DNA of 64,000 nucleotides from Rhyacichthys aspro (GCA_036850595.1 CM072160.1:19223574-19287573), one strand, 5' to 3'. Shown: positions 20,249 to 32,152, counted from the stretch's first letter. Notes: generated from the letters alone by a model not told the origin. Made by a program: numbers and translations.

Positions 20249-20736
20249 CCATTGATTTTATAATTAGGGCAATACCTGCTCATCTTTTTGGTCTTCTAGT
20301 AAAAGATTGATAATGGGGCATTGCCAAGACAAAGAGCTACAGCTAAGTTGTTATCTGCTTCCAAACTGTCAAACCCAGTCTAAGAGAAGGAGGAGTGGAT
20401 ACAAAAGCAAGACGTGAGGATGGAGCACATGAGAAACTGTGGAAGCAGACTCTCTGTATGTATGCTGCGTAACATTAACACAGCTCACTGTTACAACAGC
20501 AGCTCTGTTCATGCCATGCAGCTCACAGAGAGTCTGATCCTACAGGTTTTCATGGTACGTCCTGATGTTTCCTCATGTCTTGTTTCATGTGTCCACTTTC
20601 CCTTCTTTTGGACTGGGTTTGACTGTTTGGAAGCTTACAGGAAACTTAGCTATAGCTTTGTGTCTTGTTGGCAGTTGTCCTTTACTAGAAGACCAAAAAG
20701 ATGAGCAGACACTGTGTCCCAACATAAAATCAATGG
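20249..20736 (+). repeat. Foldback repeat, copy 2
   Basis: The arms are 20249-20391 and 20599-20736, equivalent to the structure in H1, with one substituted dinucleotide (CTTACAGG for CTTATGGG). Confidence 0.8.
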
Positions 20737-20801
20737 ACAGCAGTGGATTATTTCCCCTCAGAGTGTGGCTTTCACACAATGATGTGTGGTGTCTCTACAA
20801 T

Positions 20802-23524
20802 CTACTTAAGATTTTTGAGAATTTTTTGTAGAGGACGCCTGTCTTTCAGTGGGATGTTGTCCTCCCAGATCTTAATGAAGTCGTCATGTTGGGCGAACTC
20901 CTTTAACATCCTCTGTCCTTCATGTCTGTAAAGAAAAACAAAACATTTTACAATCAGCTCAATCTTGGAACAGAAAGTACAGAAAATACTCAATTAAATG
21001 ACAAACTCGATCCCTCACCTCACTTCAGGAGCGGCGTCCACAGCCATCTGGGACACAGCAACGACCACCCGTTCACTGAAGTATATCCCAGTGTCAAAGA
21101 GGTCGTCCGTTCCGATGCTGTCCACCACCTGGCCCAGATGTTCAGCAGTGCTGGCCCTCACCGCAATCGCACAGTGTCTGAAGAAGCACAGACTGAGGTC
21201 ACAAACTGATCCAAAACCTACATCTACACGTCCTACAGTACAGTCTGAATGTGGGATGTAAAAGGATGTAGCTTCTTACTTGTGTCCTGAGTTGAGCAGC
21301 GCGGTGACAACCCGCCCGTAGCTGCAGTTCTGGACCAGGGCGTCTAGGGCCACGCTGACTTTCTCCTTAATGAAATTCTCTCTGCCCTGGGCCAGTCGCA
21401 GCAGTAAAGCTCGTGCTGTCCTCTCCACCTCAGGGTCCATAATGAGCTGGAGGTGGAGGTAGAGCATGGCCATGGTGTCAATGGCAGCACATGCCACACA
21501 CGAGCGCAAGTTCTTGACCTGAGATGGACAAACAGTCACTTTTACACTGAACACTCTTTAAATGTGCTCTGAAAGAAGCTCAGAGAAAGAGCTTACCTCG
21601 TCTATCAGCACCAGACAGACCTCATGGAGTTTGGGCAGGACTGTGTCTTGGTGCTGGACTATGAGGGTCTGCAGAGTCTCCAGAGCAGACATTTTCTTCT
21701 GCCTGTTTGTCAGAAAAACACAGTCTTAATAAACAGCCACAAAGAGTTGACATTCTGTTTATTCCATGTCTACAGTTCAAAGATCATTACCAGTCGTCTG
21801 ATGCCAGCAAGTCAAAGGACTCTGCCAGACGCCTGGATGGGTTGCCATAAGGCTCAGAGTCAGCCTTGTTGTTGAACAGGGCGTATAGGGCCTCCTCCCT
21901 GTTCACTGATGGTTTGGCTGTTACAAATCAAACACAAATCAGCTTTTTTAGTGTCATACAGTCATCAATATTAATAATGTGACAATAAAACAGTTCATTT
22001 ACAGAGGAAGATATCAGGTTATCTGGGGCTTAAGTATAAACTATATAAATATAACAGTAAAAATAGATTTGATGAAAACAAGTGAACAAACCTGATTGAA
22101 AGGTGGCCCTCAGACGTAGCCCTGGACGAGGCCTTCTGTTCTTGGGTGGGGGGCCTTTTGGAGGAGTGGGTACAGGCGCCTCAAACACATCGACAGGAGC
22201 CTGAACCACAGGGGCCCGATGGACAGGAGCCTGAGTTTTGGGAGGTCGGGGTACTACTGTACAAACTTCAGGGGCCTGAGGTACAGGGGCGTGACCCTCC
22301 GAGGGGTGACAGTTAGAGCAGCCATTTTGGAGGCGTTGGCCTGACTCCAGCACAGCCTCCATCTGTTTTGAGGCTGTAAGCAGCCTGTATCCTGCCACCA
22401 TCTTCACTGTGGACATCAACAGACAACATCTGTGTTACAAACTGTCTGACTTTGTACTGATTGTGTCTTTTGTAAATATCTGACACTGGACAGTGCTGTA
22501 TCAGATATACTGACCTTCTCCTGTTGTTGTTATTGTGGGAATGCGGGACACATTCCTCCGGAGCAGGGGCCATGGTGGGACCGTGGGAGTGGGGGAATAT
22601 GGAGGAGTCCATCGACCCAGTCTCCTCAGCTCCTCAGGCGTCTGACTGTCTGCCCTGAGACTGTCAGGAGTCCTGCTCCAGTCTCCATCACTGGAGGAGC
22701 TCCTACTATCAGAGGCTGAAGGTGGAGGTGAGAGCAGGGGCTGGTCCTGGCTCCTCAGCCCCATCCTCTCCAGGACAGCCTCCGAGCGTGCACTCTGTGA
22801 CGCTAACAGACCAAAAGCCTGTCGGCTGAGTGCAGCCATGCGCACGCTCTGCTGTCGCTCTATCTCCTCCATCCTTTGCTCTGTGGACTGTGGACAAAAA
22901 CATCAGTGAGAGAAGAGTCCAGGACACTGTGGTACAATAAAGACTTCACTGAGCAGCACTCTTCTTCACAGCAGTGTTTCTTAAACATACTCCAGACTTA
23001 TATCACTGGCAGTACCAAAATACAGCCAGACAGACAGAATTTGAAAAAGATACAATCAGAAAACAGAGCATGGCATGAAGCTAAACCCAGACTAAACTGT
23101 GAACTAAACTGAGTTCTTCACCAGTGTTAAACCAGAGCTAAACCAAAACTAAACCAGGACTATGTTTTACAAAACTTGGCGCTTTGGAGAAAGTTGTTCA
23201 GATACAAATTCTAGTTTATATTTACTCCTCCTTTCATCTTAACAGCTTGTATTTAGGTGAAATGTCTTTCTGTTTACAGTAAAATGTGTTTGTATATCAA
23301 ATAAAAACACTTCTAAAACTGGTTATGTAAAATCAGTTACTGTGCTTTTATCATGGTTTAGATATGATTTTTCATGAAAGACCAAAAGATTTGTGATGAA
23401 GTCCACTCCATCTCTGAAAGTGTGTGAGAAGTCAGACAGTTCTTACCAGGTGGTCTTCAGAACTGAAGTCCCTACTCCTCCTGGTGCTTTGATGGAAAAG
23501 CCTCATATTTTCGTAGTTTTCCAT
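20802..23524 (-). CDS. TOG-domain protein, TOGARAM/FAM179 (crescerin)-like, copy 2, open reading frame intact
   Basis: Eight exons: 23524-23447, 22887-22515, 22406-22092, 21917-21791, 21702-21597, 21518-21280, 21177-21019 and 20925-20802. All junctions are GT-AG and every phase matches, giving 1,521 bases (506 residues plus stop). Residues 1-255 are Ser/Arg- then Pro-rich with a short Cys/His stretch (CSNCHPSEGH). Residues ~280-500 form one TOG/HEAT domain with DDWQKKMSALETLQTL, VKNLRSCVACAAIDTM, VSVALDALVQNCS and RASTAEHLG, which match the C-terminal TOG of the TOGARAM family. Such proteins bind tubulin and act in ciliary microtubule regulation. The protein is much shorter than full-length TOGARAM and has only one TOG domain, so paralogy to TOGARAM2 rather than orthology is possible. 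Start chosen as the ATG whose exon splices in frame to exon 2. No signal peptide or membrane segment seen. Confidence 0.75.
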
Positions 23525-24899
23525 GTAGAAAGTTCAAGTTTCAACGCTTGTTTACTTTTAAGTGACTGTCTTAGTCTGATCTCTGTCTGGAACTGACTTG
23601 CTGTTCCTCGACATTCTATTACATCCAGTTCTGGAACTTCGGTTTCTGTGGAGACGACCATATAAGGTAAAGGATTCTTAAAACATTTACATATTTAATT
23701 TACAGTTTTTTTCCCCCGTTATTATATGCAGGCTAATCAAGCTAAACTTTGATCACAAAAATGAACATTTGTTTTGAACATGGAGAATGTTGGGTGAATA
23801 TCATCAGAGTCTTCATTTTTGGTACTTTTGGTACTTTACTGCATAATACAAGAGTATAATACCATTGTAACTGAAGTCATGAAAAGATTTGTTTTTGTTT
23901 TTTTGTTTTTTTGTTGCTAAAATATGAAAAGAAGCGGATGAACAACAAAAAAATCTACTTAAATTATGAGATCAGTTAAGTGTATTTTTACCTGAACTGT
24001 GGATTTTTCAGTTTACTCTTTGTCATACTGTGGCCCTTCAGCACCGATCTTAGAGGTGTTTGCTGCAGGTGAGGCCTGGTTCTTTCACTTTGAACAATGG
24101 AAAGCTTCAGATAGGGTTTGATCTCATTCCACTTCATTTGAAATTACTTCCTAATGTCACTGTTCGTGTCCCATCTTTTGTAACACACCTTTTGACCGCT
24201 GCAGAAATGAGGCTCAAGTGGAGGACATGCAGATGCAAAATAAGGGCTTTGAGACAGTTGTGTGTATATTTGCTGTAATCATACAAAATGTTGTTGTTGT
24301 TTTAATAACCCTTTAAGCGCCAAAGTCGCCCAATTGCGACACGATGTGGTAGAGGTAAATGGTGAGGAAAATCTATAGCTTTTTTTTTTTTTTTTTTTGG
24401 CTTTTGTAAGGTTTCCTCTATTGTGTGCATCGTCCTTGACAAAAAACAAAAAACTAAATAAATAAATCAACCAATAAATCAATAACTCAACAGCAATAAA
24501 GCATTCATATTCAGTGTGAGGACAAAGGTCACCAGACTGTAATCACCAAGTAAATATTGAAATCTGGTGCTTCTTTTTACACTGTCAAACAAAGTGTTTG
24601 TTAGTTTGTTCTCGCACTTGCTTCTTTATTTGCTCATTCTTTATTTGAGAGAATAGAGGACATTTCATGAAGCTGTAGTTCCATTTGCTGCCGATTCTGA
24701 CTCCGGGGGCGACCTTTTTATTCCCGGAAAACTACAGGCGAGTCACGATGGCCGCGTTGAGGGTGCATTGTAGCGGGGACGAGCGGTGTTTCTGGCCTTT
24801 CTGCTGAACCTGTGCTGACATTTTCGGACAGTTTACAAAAGACTGGAAGTGGAAGAGGCCGGTGTGGGAGCAGAGAACGGCGAGGGAGAGGCTTTTGCT

Positions 24900-26756
24900 A
24901 TGGACCTGTCACCCACGAGTGGTAAATGTGATGAAGCAGCGGCGCCATTTGCTGCGGACTCTGACTCCGAGGGACCCTCTGAACTACGGGAGGGTGAGGA
25001 CAGCAGCGCCAGCGAAGGTGCCAGTCGGGGTGAGCGGTTTTCTGGCCATGCTGTTGACCCTGTGCTTCGAGTTTCTGACGGTCTACAAAAGGCACCGAGC
25101 ATTCCTAGCAGGAGAGGGAGAGGAGGCCGGAGTGGCAGCAGAGGACGGCGAGGGAGAGGCTTTTGCTTTACGCACATCACCAATGATGAGGGCTGGGAAC
25201 ACATAAGAGACCTGGAAGTTTATCAGGAGTGGATAAAGCCTTTTGATGAACGTGTTGGCTATACAGGGGAGAGAGATCTGACAAATGCCCATCCAATAGA
25301 TTTTCTGTCCCTCTTTTTGGATGATTTGTTTTGGAACCTTGTTACAAATGAGACTAACAGATATGCTCACCAGGTTTTAGCCTCAAGCCAGCTGCAGCCA
25401 CAGTCCAGGTTTCATAAGTGGTATGATGTATCTGTGTCTGAAATGAAAGCTTTCCTGTCTTTGCATCTGTCTATGGGGCTTGTAGAGAAGCCTGAGATTG
25501 AGGATTATTGGGCATCATTTTGGCCAGCATACACTCCTGGTTTTGGCAAGGTAATGTCTAGGAACGGATTTGAAAGCATCTTGTCTTTTCTGCATTTTGC
25601 AAAGAATAATGACGAGTATGTGAGAAAAGATCAGCCAGGGCATGACATACTTTTCAAAGTGCGTGGAGTAATTACAACAATAATCCCTCGCTTTTCAGCA
25701 GTTTACAGCCCTCTCAAGGAGCTTTCCCTAGATGAGATGACAATAGCATTCAAGGGAGATCAACCCTAAAAATCTATAATCCCGAAAACCAGATAAATAT
25801 GGCTACAGAGCATACGTCTTGAGTGAAAGCAGGTCGGGTTATGTTCTACAGTGGTTTATGCACACTGGACAGCATACTGATGCAGCCAGTGACGTAAGTG
25901 CCACCCACGCAGTAGTCCGTGAACTACTCAGTCAATACAAAGATAAAGGGCATGAGGTATACATGGATAGCTACTACATGTCACCAGCCATTGCCAGTGA
26001 ATTAGCTGAACGTGACACTGGTTTATGTGGGACAGTAAGGTGCACAAGGCAAGGAATGCCAAGAAGCTTGAGACCCCCTGCCTTACGGTTGAAACAAGGA
26101 GATGACCCAGTGTTTCTGAGGAAGGGCAAACTGCTGGCTTGTGCGTGGCATGACACTAAACGCCTCACAATGTTATCAACACTTCATGGGAGTGGCTGTG
26201 TCCATAAGAGAATCAGAACAAAAAACAGCCCTAGTGGGTTTCGCACAATAAACAGACCAGTGTGTGTTGACAAGTACAACAGCTTTATGGGGGGAGTAGA
26301 CAGATCTGACCAGAGGATGAAAAACTACTTATTTCCACATCGGTCAAGGAAGTGGTACAACCGCATTTTCAATGCCATTATAAGCATCTGTGTTGTCAAC
26401 TCACACATCATATATTCTAAGTGTACCCCTGACTCACACAAGTCACTAAAGGCCTTCATCCAGGACATTATGACTGAACTACAGGTCACACCAAGGTGGA
26501 AAGTAGCAAAGGAGGGCGGCCTTCCACAGAGGGGGGAGAGATGCCACTCAGACTGACTGAACGTCACTGGCTTTACCAAACCCATCAACGTCCAGATTGT
26601 GTTGTTTGCTCAGATCGATCTCGCCCCAAAGGCAGAGTACAGACACGGTACAGGTGCAGTGAGTGTGGTGTGGGTCTTTGTGCTGTGCCTTGCAATGAAA
26701 TTTACCACACTAAAAAGAACTACAAATGTCATTTGAATGGACGAAGAATAAAATAA
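24900..26756 (+). pseudogene. piggyBac (PGBD-like) DDE transposase, PB3 copy, frameshifted
   Basis: The N-terminal part and first catalytic Asp region (LSLDEMTIAFKG) are open to 25769. Two single-base losses, in a G-run near 25755 and a C-run near 25783 (compared with PB2 and PB5), shift the frame. It is open again from 25819 to 26556 with EVYMDSYYMSPA and VDKYNSFMGGVDRSDQ, the second and third catalytic regions. Unlike PB2 and PB5, the A-run at about 26220 keeps its full length and has no frameshift. A further frame change near 26530 precedes the C-terminal Cys-rich finger (CSDRSRPKG, YRCSECGVGLCAVPC). This is the least damaged copy, but still not a continuous gene. Confidence 0.85.
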
Positions 26757-27628
26757 ATTTTCATAATAAGCATTTGTACATTTATTTATTTATTTATTTA
26801 TTCATTCATTCATTTATTCAGTCAGTCAGTCAGTCATTTTCTTACTTATTTCTTTACTTTGTCATCCACACTGCTCCTCTTAGTATCTCACACTCACCAT
26901 GGCTGAAAATTATATTTATTGCTCCAGCTCTGGGAAGCCTGTCCCAGGTAAAACATAGCCCTTTTATCTGATAAAAGTGAGTCACCTAAGCCCATAAACC
27001 AGCAACCATGATAGGACACAAAAAAAACAAAAAAAAAAAACAACGTGATTTGGACCTCTTCTTCACTCCTGCTGGAGGGCCCAGGGGCAAACATGATGCC
27101 CCTGGTACTCCGTAAAAAAAAGCGTAGGAAAAAAAAAAAAAAAAAGTATCAGTTTCGCCGCGCAGCGTGGGGAGGGGCGTTTTTGGCCACGCTGCGCGGC
27201 CAGTTGCACTTTCCCCCGACACAGCGCTCGACCTTTGGGCAGGATTTCAGAAACCTGGTTTTCAGAAACAGAGATAGGTCCAAATCGCGGTTCCTCTGTA
27301 TCCGATCTCGAGTGCTGGCCGATGGGCTTACGTGACTCGCCTTCGCAGGGCCTCTGCCTGGTTCCGGCTCCGGTCCAGGGTGGATGGTTCCTGCACATTG
27401 CGAGTTCGCCTCTGCGGTCCGGGGGAGGGCGGCCTCTCCCCGGGAAGCGAGACCCAGACACCCTGTCTGCCCCAGGTGCATATGACGGAGCCTCGCCACA
27501 CTTTTTCTCAAAGCCTGACTAAGAGCCACCCCTGCCCAGGGGGACTCGACTCAAGCCTGCTGCCCTGGGCCCGGGGCAGTATGGTGAAACCAGCTGAGCG
27601 GTGGCGCCCCGCTCAGCCACACGGGCTT

Positions 27629-27678
27629 CCTGGTTGATCCTGCCATAGTACTGTGTCATATGCTTGTCTCAAAGGTTA
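27629..27678 (+). pseudogene. 18S rRNA 5'-end fragment (PB3)
   Basis: Identical in layout to the fragments at 2148 and 15396, including the altered spacer. The hairpin that receives the hAT insertion in PB1 and PB5 stands uninterrupted just upstream (27594-27616). Confidence 0.8.
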
Positions 27679-27925
27679 GTTCATGATGACTGATGAACTT
27701 AGCCTGGGCTGGGAAACTGACCGCCGGGGAGAGCTCTCTGCCACTGGGCGGGCCCGCGCGCTTAGCTCCGTGTGTATGTACGGGGCGGCGCACGCGCCAG
27801 TCTGGTGGGGAGGCCCGTTCCTCCCGGCTACTTGTCAGCTTTTAAGCAGCACGGTGGGGGCGGCCCACCGCGCACCTCTGGGTACCCAACTCTAGTCTCC
27901 TACCCTGTTCTGTCCCGGCCTGTGA

Positions 27926-28153
27926 GGTCTTTTATCATACTGAAAACACGGACCTGTCTCTGAGCTCCTACCCTGTTCTGTCCCGGCCGGTGAGCCTGCC
28001 AGGCTTAGCAGGATGGAGCGCCTCTGGGGTTTTTGATCATACTGAAAACACGGACCTGCCTCTTAGCCGGAGGGGAAACTTAGGTGGAGGCCTGCAGTTT
28101 TCCCTGACCTGGTTTATAGGAGCGAAAGACTAATAGAACCAGCAGTAGCTGGT
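27926..28153 (+). pseudogene. 28S rRNA-derived fragments (PB3), split by the LTR element
   Basis: It has the same blocks as PB1, ending at AGTAGCTGGT (28144-28153). The Gmr1-like element is inserted within the conserved motif AGTAGCTGGTTCCC, and the rest resumes at 32776 (CTGGTTCCCACC). Confidence 0.75.
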
Positions 28154-28758
28154 TGTTAGGTGCTGGCACCGCACCTATTTGTATTCTACCTGTCCTTGTT
28201 GTTCCCCCTTTACCCCTTTTGTCTTGTAGGTGGAGCTCGTTAATTTTGGCGGTTTCCTGTAGCCTATAAGTAGGCCTACCGGTGGTGCCGCTCGCTCTCT
28301 GCCGCTGACTCTCTGCCTGTGGTTAATCCCTCTGGCGCTTCGCTCTGCGCGCTCTCGTCCGGCTCGTCCCCGAGCTCTCCTGCTCCGTCTGGCTCCGCCT
28401 GCCGGACCAGGCCGGCTGCGGCTGATGCCGGCTCTGTGTTTTTTGGTTTAACCTAGTGGGACCGGCTGTCCTGTTTTCGCTGTTTCTTTCATTAGGGCTT
28501 AGACCTGGGGTTTTAGGTTGGGTTACGGGTAGCGGTGTGTCAGCAGCTTCTACGGCCCTGTACAGGGTTGGCCTGTCTGACACACCGTCCTTCTATTCTG
28601 TTTGGCCGGCTCACTACGGTTCCTTTATTTTGTTACTTTGGAGCACAGGAGGGTTTTAATGTCTAAACAGACTGAAACTAAAATAAACAAAAGTTTAAAA
28701 CTTATACCTCTGTCTCCTGTGTCCATCTTTAAATATGTTTCACCCTTGGGTCGTAACA
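28154..28758 (+). repeat. 5' LTR of the Gmr1-like element
   Basis: 605 bases, TG..CA type (TGTTAGG .. GTAACA). Its last ~245 bases recur at 32530-32775 with few differences (for example TATGTTTCACC against TATCTTTCACC). It contains the palindrome-rich stretch GCCCTGTACAGGGT (28554-28567). Open frames on either strand here are not supported as genes. Confidence 0.9.
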
Positions 28759-28765
28759 TATTTAA

Positions 28766-28777
28766 TGGGGGCTCGTC
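28766..28777 (+). promoter_or_regulatory. Primer binding site, tRNA-Pro-like
   Basis: TGGGGGCTCGTC lies 7 bases after the 5' LTR, the position of a retroelement primer binding site. It equals the first 12 bases of the well-known proline-tRNA primer binding site and then diverges (AAACC), so the match is short. Confidence 0.6.
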
Positions 28778-28926
28778 AAACCTTTCAGCGTAGCCGTTTG
28801 TAGCCGCTTTTGATAAGTTTCCTTTTGGTTGGTTTTGTCGGTAACTTTGTGGCAGTTTGTATGGCTTTGTTGTGAATTGTGGTTTGTTTCTGCCTTTAGT
28901 TGGTCTTGCTGGTGGAGTAGGCAATA

Positions 28927-31900
28927 ATGGAGTTTAAAATGGAGGATATTGTGACTAACCCGTCTTTGGAGATCTTTAATAAATGTACTAAAGATAACCA
29001 TTTGTTGATAGCCGGGCAGTATGGCATTGACGTGTCTCGACAGCTTAAAAAACAAGTGATCAAGGCGGAGATATTTCAGGCTTTAGTGAATAAGGGGGTT
29101 CTACCTCCTTCAGAAAATTTAGAGAGTGCAGACCAATTCACTAAACCAAAAGAGGACCTGGTCAGACTTAAGGAACTTGAGGTTGAGTTAGAGCGTCTGC
29201 GGTTGAAGGAAAAAGAGTTCCAGTTTGAACTAGAGGCAAAAAGACTCGATCAACAGAGAGAAATTCGTTTGCGTGAGCTAGAACTCGGTGTCGGTCCAGC
29301 TCAAGTAAAATCAAATGGCTTTGATGTAACTAAAAATATTCGTTTAGTTCCCCCCTTTAACGATAAAGACGTGGATAAGTTTTTTATCCTTTTCGAGCGT
29401 GTGGCAAACACATTAAAATGGCCTAAAGAGGTGTGGACTTTATTATTACAGTGCGTCCTTAGCGGTAAAGCCCAAGCGGCGTATTCATCGTTGCCTGCAG
29501 AGGACTGTCTAAATTATGATAAGGTCAAAGCGGCGGTTCTCAGATCTTTTGAACTTGTGCCAGAAGCCTACTGTCAAAAGTTTCGGAGACTAAAGAAAAA
29601 TCCATACCACACCTACGTGGAGTTTGCCCGTGAGAAAGAAGCCCTCTTTGAGAGATGGTGTACATCAAGTGAAGTTAAAGATTTCGGTAAGCTAAAGCAA
29701 TTGATTTTACTCGAAGACTTTAAGAATTGTCTGCCTGACAGAGTAGCCACGTACATAAACGAACACAAAGTATGTGATGTCTTTAAAGCTGCAGTGTTAG
29801 TGGACGAATACGTCCTTACGCACAAAACCGTTTTTTCAGACCGATCATTTAGTGCCAAACCTGTCGAGTCTCTGAGTAGTGACGGAAAAGAGGGTGCTAA
29901 AGGTTTTCCAATACCTACAGACAGTGTTAAAGGAATAAGCTCGGAGCAAGATACAACTGAAAAGGGTGACCTGAGAGGGAAAGACAATTTTATGTGTTTC
30001 TATTGTAAAAAGACCGGCCACATTGTTGCGAGTTGCCCTGTGTTAAAAAAACGAAACTCCAAGCCCGTTGCTTTATTAAATAAGCCGAGACAAAACCTTG
30101 CCATACCTGTTAATCCTTGTGAGAAGTCCATTGATTTAACAGATTTTTCTCCATTTATTATGGATGGTGTTGTGTCGTTGCCCGGTGATAATGTCTGTGT
30201 CCCAATAAAAATACTCCGTGATTCGGCTGCTTCACAGTCCTTCATTTTGTCTGGGGTTTTGGCATTTAATGAAAAGTCTGCCGTTGGTTCTGATGTACCG
30301 ATATTGGGGATTGCAATGGAAGACATTGGGGTGCCATTACACAGAGTGCGTGTTGAATCTGATTTGGTATCAGGTGAAGTGAAAGTCGGAGTGAGGCCTG
30401 AGTTTCCAGTTAGAGGGATTCAGTTTATTATGGGGAACGACTTAGCCGGTGGTAAAGTTTTAGTCACTCCTGAAGTAACACTTGTTCCAGTACAGAAGTC
30501 ACCAGATGAGCTTGCTTTAAAGTTTCCAAAAGTTTTTTCATCTTGTGCTGTTACTCGGTCCATGTACAAAAAGCAGCAAGATGAGGTTGTTTTGAGTGAC
30601 ACTTTTCTGTGTAAACCCGCCGCTGAGTCCACAGATGTAGCTCCGTTAGCCGCTAATGCCGACATTATGAGTGTGACACATATTCCTGATGTTGACAGCC
30701 TGTCTTTGTCCCGGCAGCAGTTGATAGCTGGCCAGAGAAATGATGAGTCCTTGTCCACTTTGTTTGACATTGCAGTAACTGGTGAAGATGCTGAGTCTAT
30801 GTCCACTGGGTATTTTCTAAAAGACGGGTTACTGATGCGTAAATGGACGCTATTGAGTGTGTCTCCGGTGGAAGAGTGGAGCATTGTTTCACAAATTGTA
30901 GTTCCTACTCCATGTCGAAACGAGATATTAAAGTTGGCTCATGACAATCCTCTGGCTGGTCACTTGGGAATAAAGAAAACTTATCACCGCATTCTGCAAC
31001 ATTTCTTCTGGCCGGGAATAAAAGGGGATGTTACGCGTCACTGTAAATCCTGTCATTGGTGTCAAATCTCGGGAAAACCAAATCAGACCATTCCTCCGGC
31101 TCCTTTGTATCCCATTCCAGCCGTTGGTGAACCATTTGAACGGGTGTTGGTTGACTGTGTGGGACCGCTGCCTCGAACTAAAACAGGAAACAAATTCCTA
31201 ATTACGGTTATGTGCGTCTCCACTCGCTTTCCAGAGGTCTTTCCTGTGCGTAAAATCACAACTCCAGTTGTAGTCAAAACCCTGACGAAGTTTTTCTCCC
31301 TGTTTGGTCTGCCAAAAGTGGTCCAGACAGATCAAGGCTCTAACTTCATGTCACGCGTGTTTGCACAGGTCCTCAAGCAGCTCAAGATCCAGCATTGTCA
31401 TTCTAGCGCTTATCATCCGGAGAGCCAGGGTGCGCTAGAGCGCTTTCACCAGACTCTCAAAACTATGCTCCGTACATATTGTTTAGAGTTTGAAAAAGAC
31501 TGGGACGAAGGCGTTCATTTGCAAATGTTTGCTATTCGCGAAGTGGTTCAGGAATCTCTTGGTTTTAGTCCCTCAGAGCTGGTTTTTGCACACACGGTGC
31601 GTGGTCCCTTAAGGCTCCTGAAGGAGACCTGGTTGAATGACGGGACAGAGCTGAACCTGTTGGATTATGTTTGTAACTTTAGGTACAGACTGCGCCGTGC
31701 ATGTGAAATCGCTAAAAACAACTTGGAATCTGCACAAAACAAGATGAAAACTTGGTTTGACAGGAACGCGGTAGTCAGAGTGTTTCAGCCTGGTGACAAA
31801 GTGTTGGTGTTATTGCCTATACCTGGTGCGAGCCTTCAAGCTCGTTACAGTGGGCCTTATGTTGTCCAAGAGAAGGTTGGTGACAGGGACTATCTTGTAG

Positions 31901-32151
31901 CCACGCCTGACAGAAGGCGTAGGTCCTGTTTGTGTCACGTAAATATGTTAAAACGTTATTGTGAACGGACACCTTCTCCGTCACCTGTCGCCCCTGGTGC
32001 TGATGCTGTTGTCACTCCCTTGACGCTGTCCAGTGCTGAAGTTCCAGTGTCCTGTCTTGCTACTGAAATGGTCCCAGGAGCGCTGTCCGGTGCTGAAAGT
32101 GCCGCCTCGTGTGTCCTCGTTGAATGGTACAGTGGCACTGCCAGTCGCTGA
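28927..32151 (+). CDS. Gag-protease-integrase polyprotein of the Gmr1-like element
   Basis: 1,074 residues, uninterrupted. In order: an N-terminal region and Glu/Lys/Leu-rich coiled coil (~75-120); a SCAN-like capsid region (~130-300); a CCHC zinc knuckle CFYCKKTGHIVASC (~358); an aspartic-protease-like stretch with LRDSAASQSFI (~432), where the usual DT/SG reads DSA; an integrase with HHCC finger (HDNPLAGHLG .. CKSCHWC, ~672-710); the DD35E core (LVDCVGPL, VQTDQGSNF, ESQGALERFH, ~740-840); and a C-terminal GPYVV motif (~978). It acts in packaging and integration of the element's own DNA copy. Start is the first ATG after the primer binding site. The frame is open and so may be young. SCAN-like gag is a family trait of Gmr1-type elements, not evidence of a host gene. 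Confidence 0.85.
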   Translation: MEFKMEDIVTNPSLEIFNKCTKDNHLLIAGQYGIDVSRQLKKQVIKAEIFQALVNKGVLPPSENLESADQFTKPKEDLVRLKELEVELERLRLKEKEFQFELEAKRLDQQREIRLRELELGVGPAQVKSNGFDVTKNIRLVPPFNDKDVDKFFILFERVANTLKWPKEVWTLLLQCVLSGKAQAAYSSLPAEDCLNYDKVKAAVLRSFELVPEAYCQKFRRLKKNPYHTYVEFAREKEALFERWCTSSEVKDFGKLKQLILLEDFKNCLPDRVATYINEHKVCDVFKAAVLVDEYVLTHKTVFSDRSFSAKPVESLSSDGKEGAKGFPIPTDSVKGISSEQDTTEKGDLRGKDNFMCFYCKKTGHIVASCPVLKKRNSKPVALLNKPRQNLAIPVNPCEKSIDLTDFSPFIMDGVVSLPGDNVCVPIKILRDSAASQSFILSGVLAFNEKSAVGSDVPILGIAMEDIGVPLHRVRVESDLVSGEVKVGVRPEFPVRGIQFIMGNDLAGGKVLVTPEVTLVPVQKSPDELALKFPKVFSSCAVTRSMYKKQQDEVVLSDTFLCKPAAESTDVAPLAANADIMSVTHIPDVDSLSLSRQQLIAGQRNDESLSTLFDIAVTGEDAESMSTGYFLKDGLLMRKWTLLSVSPVEEWSIVSQIVVPTPCRNEILKLAHDNPLAGHLGIKKTYHRILQHFFWPGIKGDVTRHCKSCHWCQISGKPNQTIPPAPLYPIPAVGEPFERVLVDCVGPLPRTKTGNKFLITVMCVSTRFPEVFPVRKITTPVVVKTLTKFFSLFGLPKVVQTDQGSNFMSRVFAQVLKQLKIQHCHSSAYHPESQGALERFHQTLKTMLRTYCLEFEKDWDEGVHLQMFAIREVVQESLGFSPSELVFAHTVRGPLRLLKETWLNDGTELNLLDYVCNFRYRLRRACEIAKNNLESAQNKMKTWFDRNAVVRVFQPGDKVLVLLPIPGASLQARYSGPYVVQEKVGDRDYLVATPDRRRRSCLCHVNMLKRYCERTPSPSPVAPGADAVVTPLTLSSAEVPVSCLATEMVPGALSGAESAASCVLVEWYSGTASR

Positions 32152-32152
32152 C

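Larger units (their letters stand above)
17447..24305 (+). repeat. Duplicated host segment H2
   Basis: Near-identical to 5241-12077 (offset about +12,225 over most of its length). It lacks the left block of H1 (4117-5236), has a longer CAAGTCCAAGTC minisatellite (18132-18303), and ends at a TTAA (24302-24305). An extra TAA follows before the PB3 terminus. The TOG gene at 20802-23524 reads through. The stretches 17447-20248 and 23525-24305 hold no other recognised gene. Confidence 0.95.

Noticed and set aside
28323..28583. Minus-strand open frame in the LTR
   Set aside because: Located wholly in the 5' LTR. No domain, and the equivalent is missing from the 3' LTR.
28927..32151. Host SCAN-domain or integrase-derived gene
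   Set aside because: It lies between an LTR with primer binding site and a partial second LTR, with a 5-bp target duplication. It is the element's own polyprotein.
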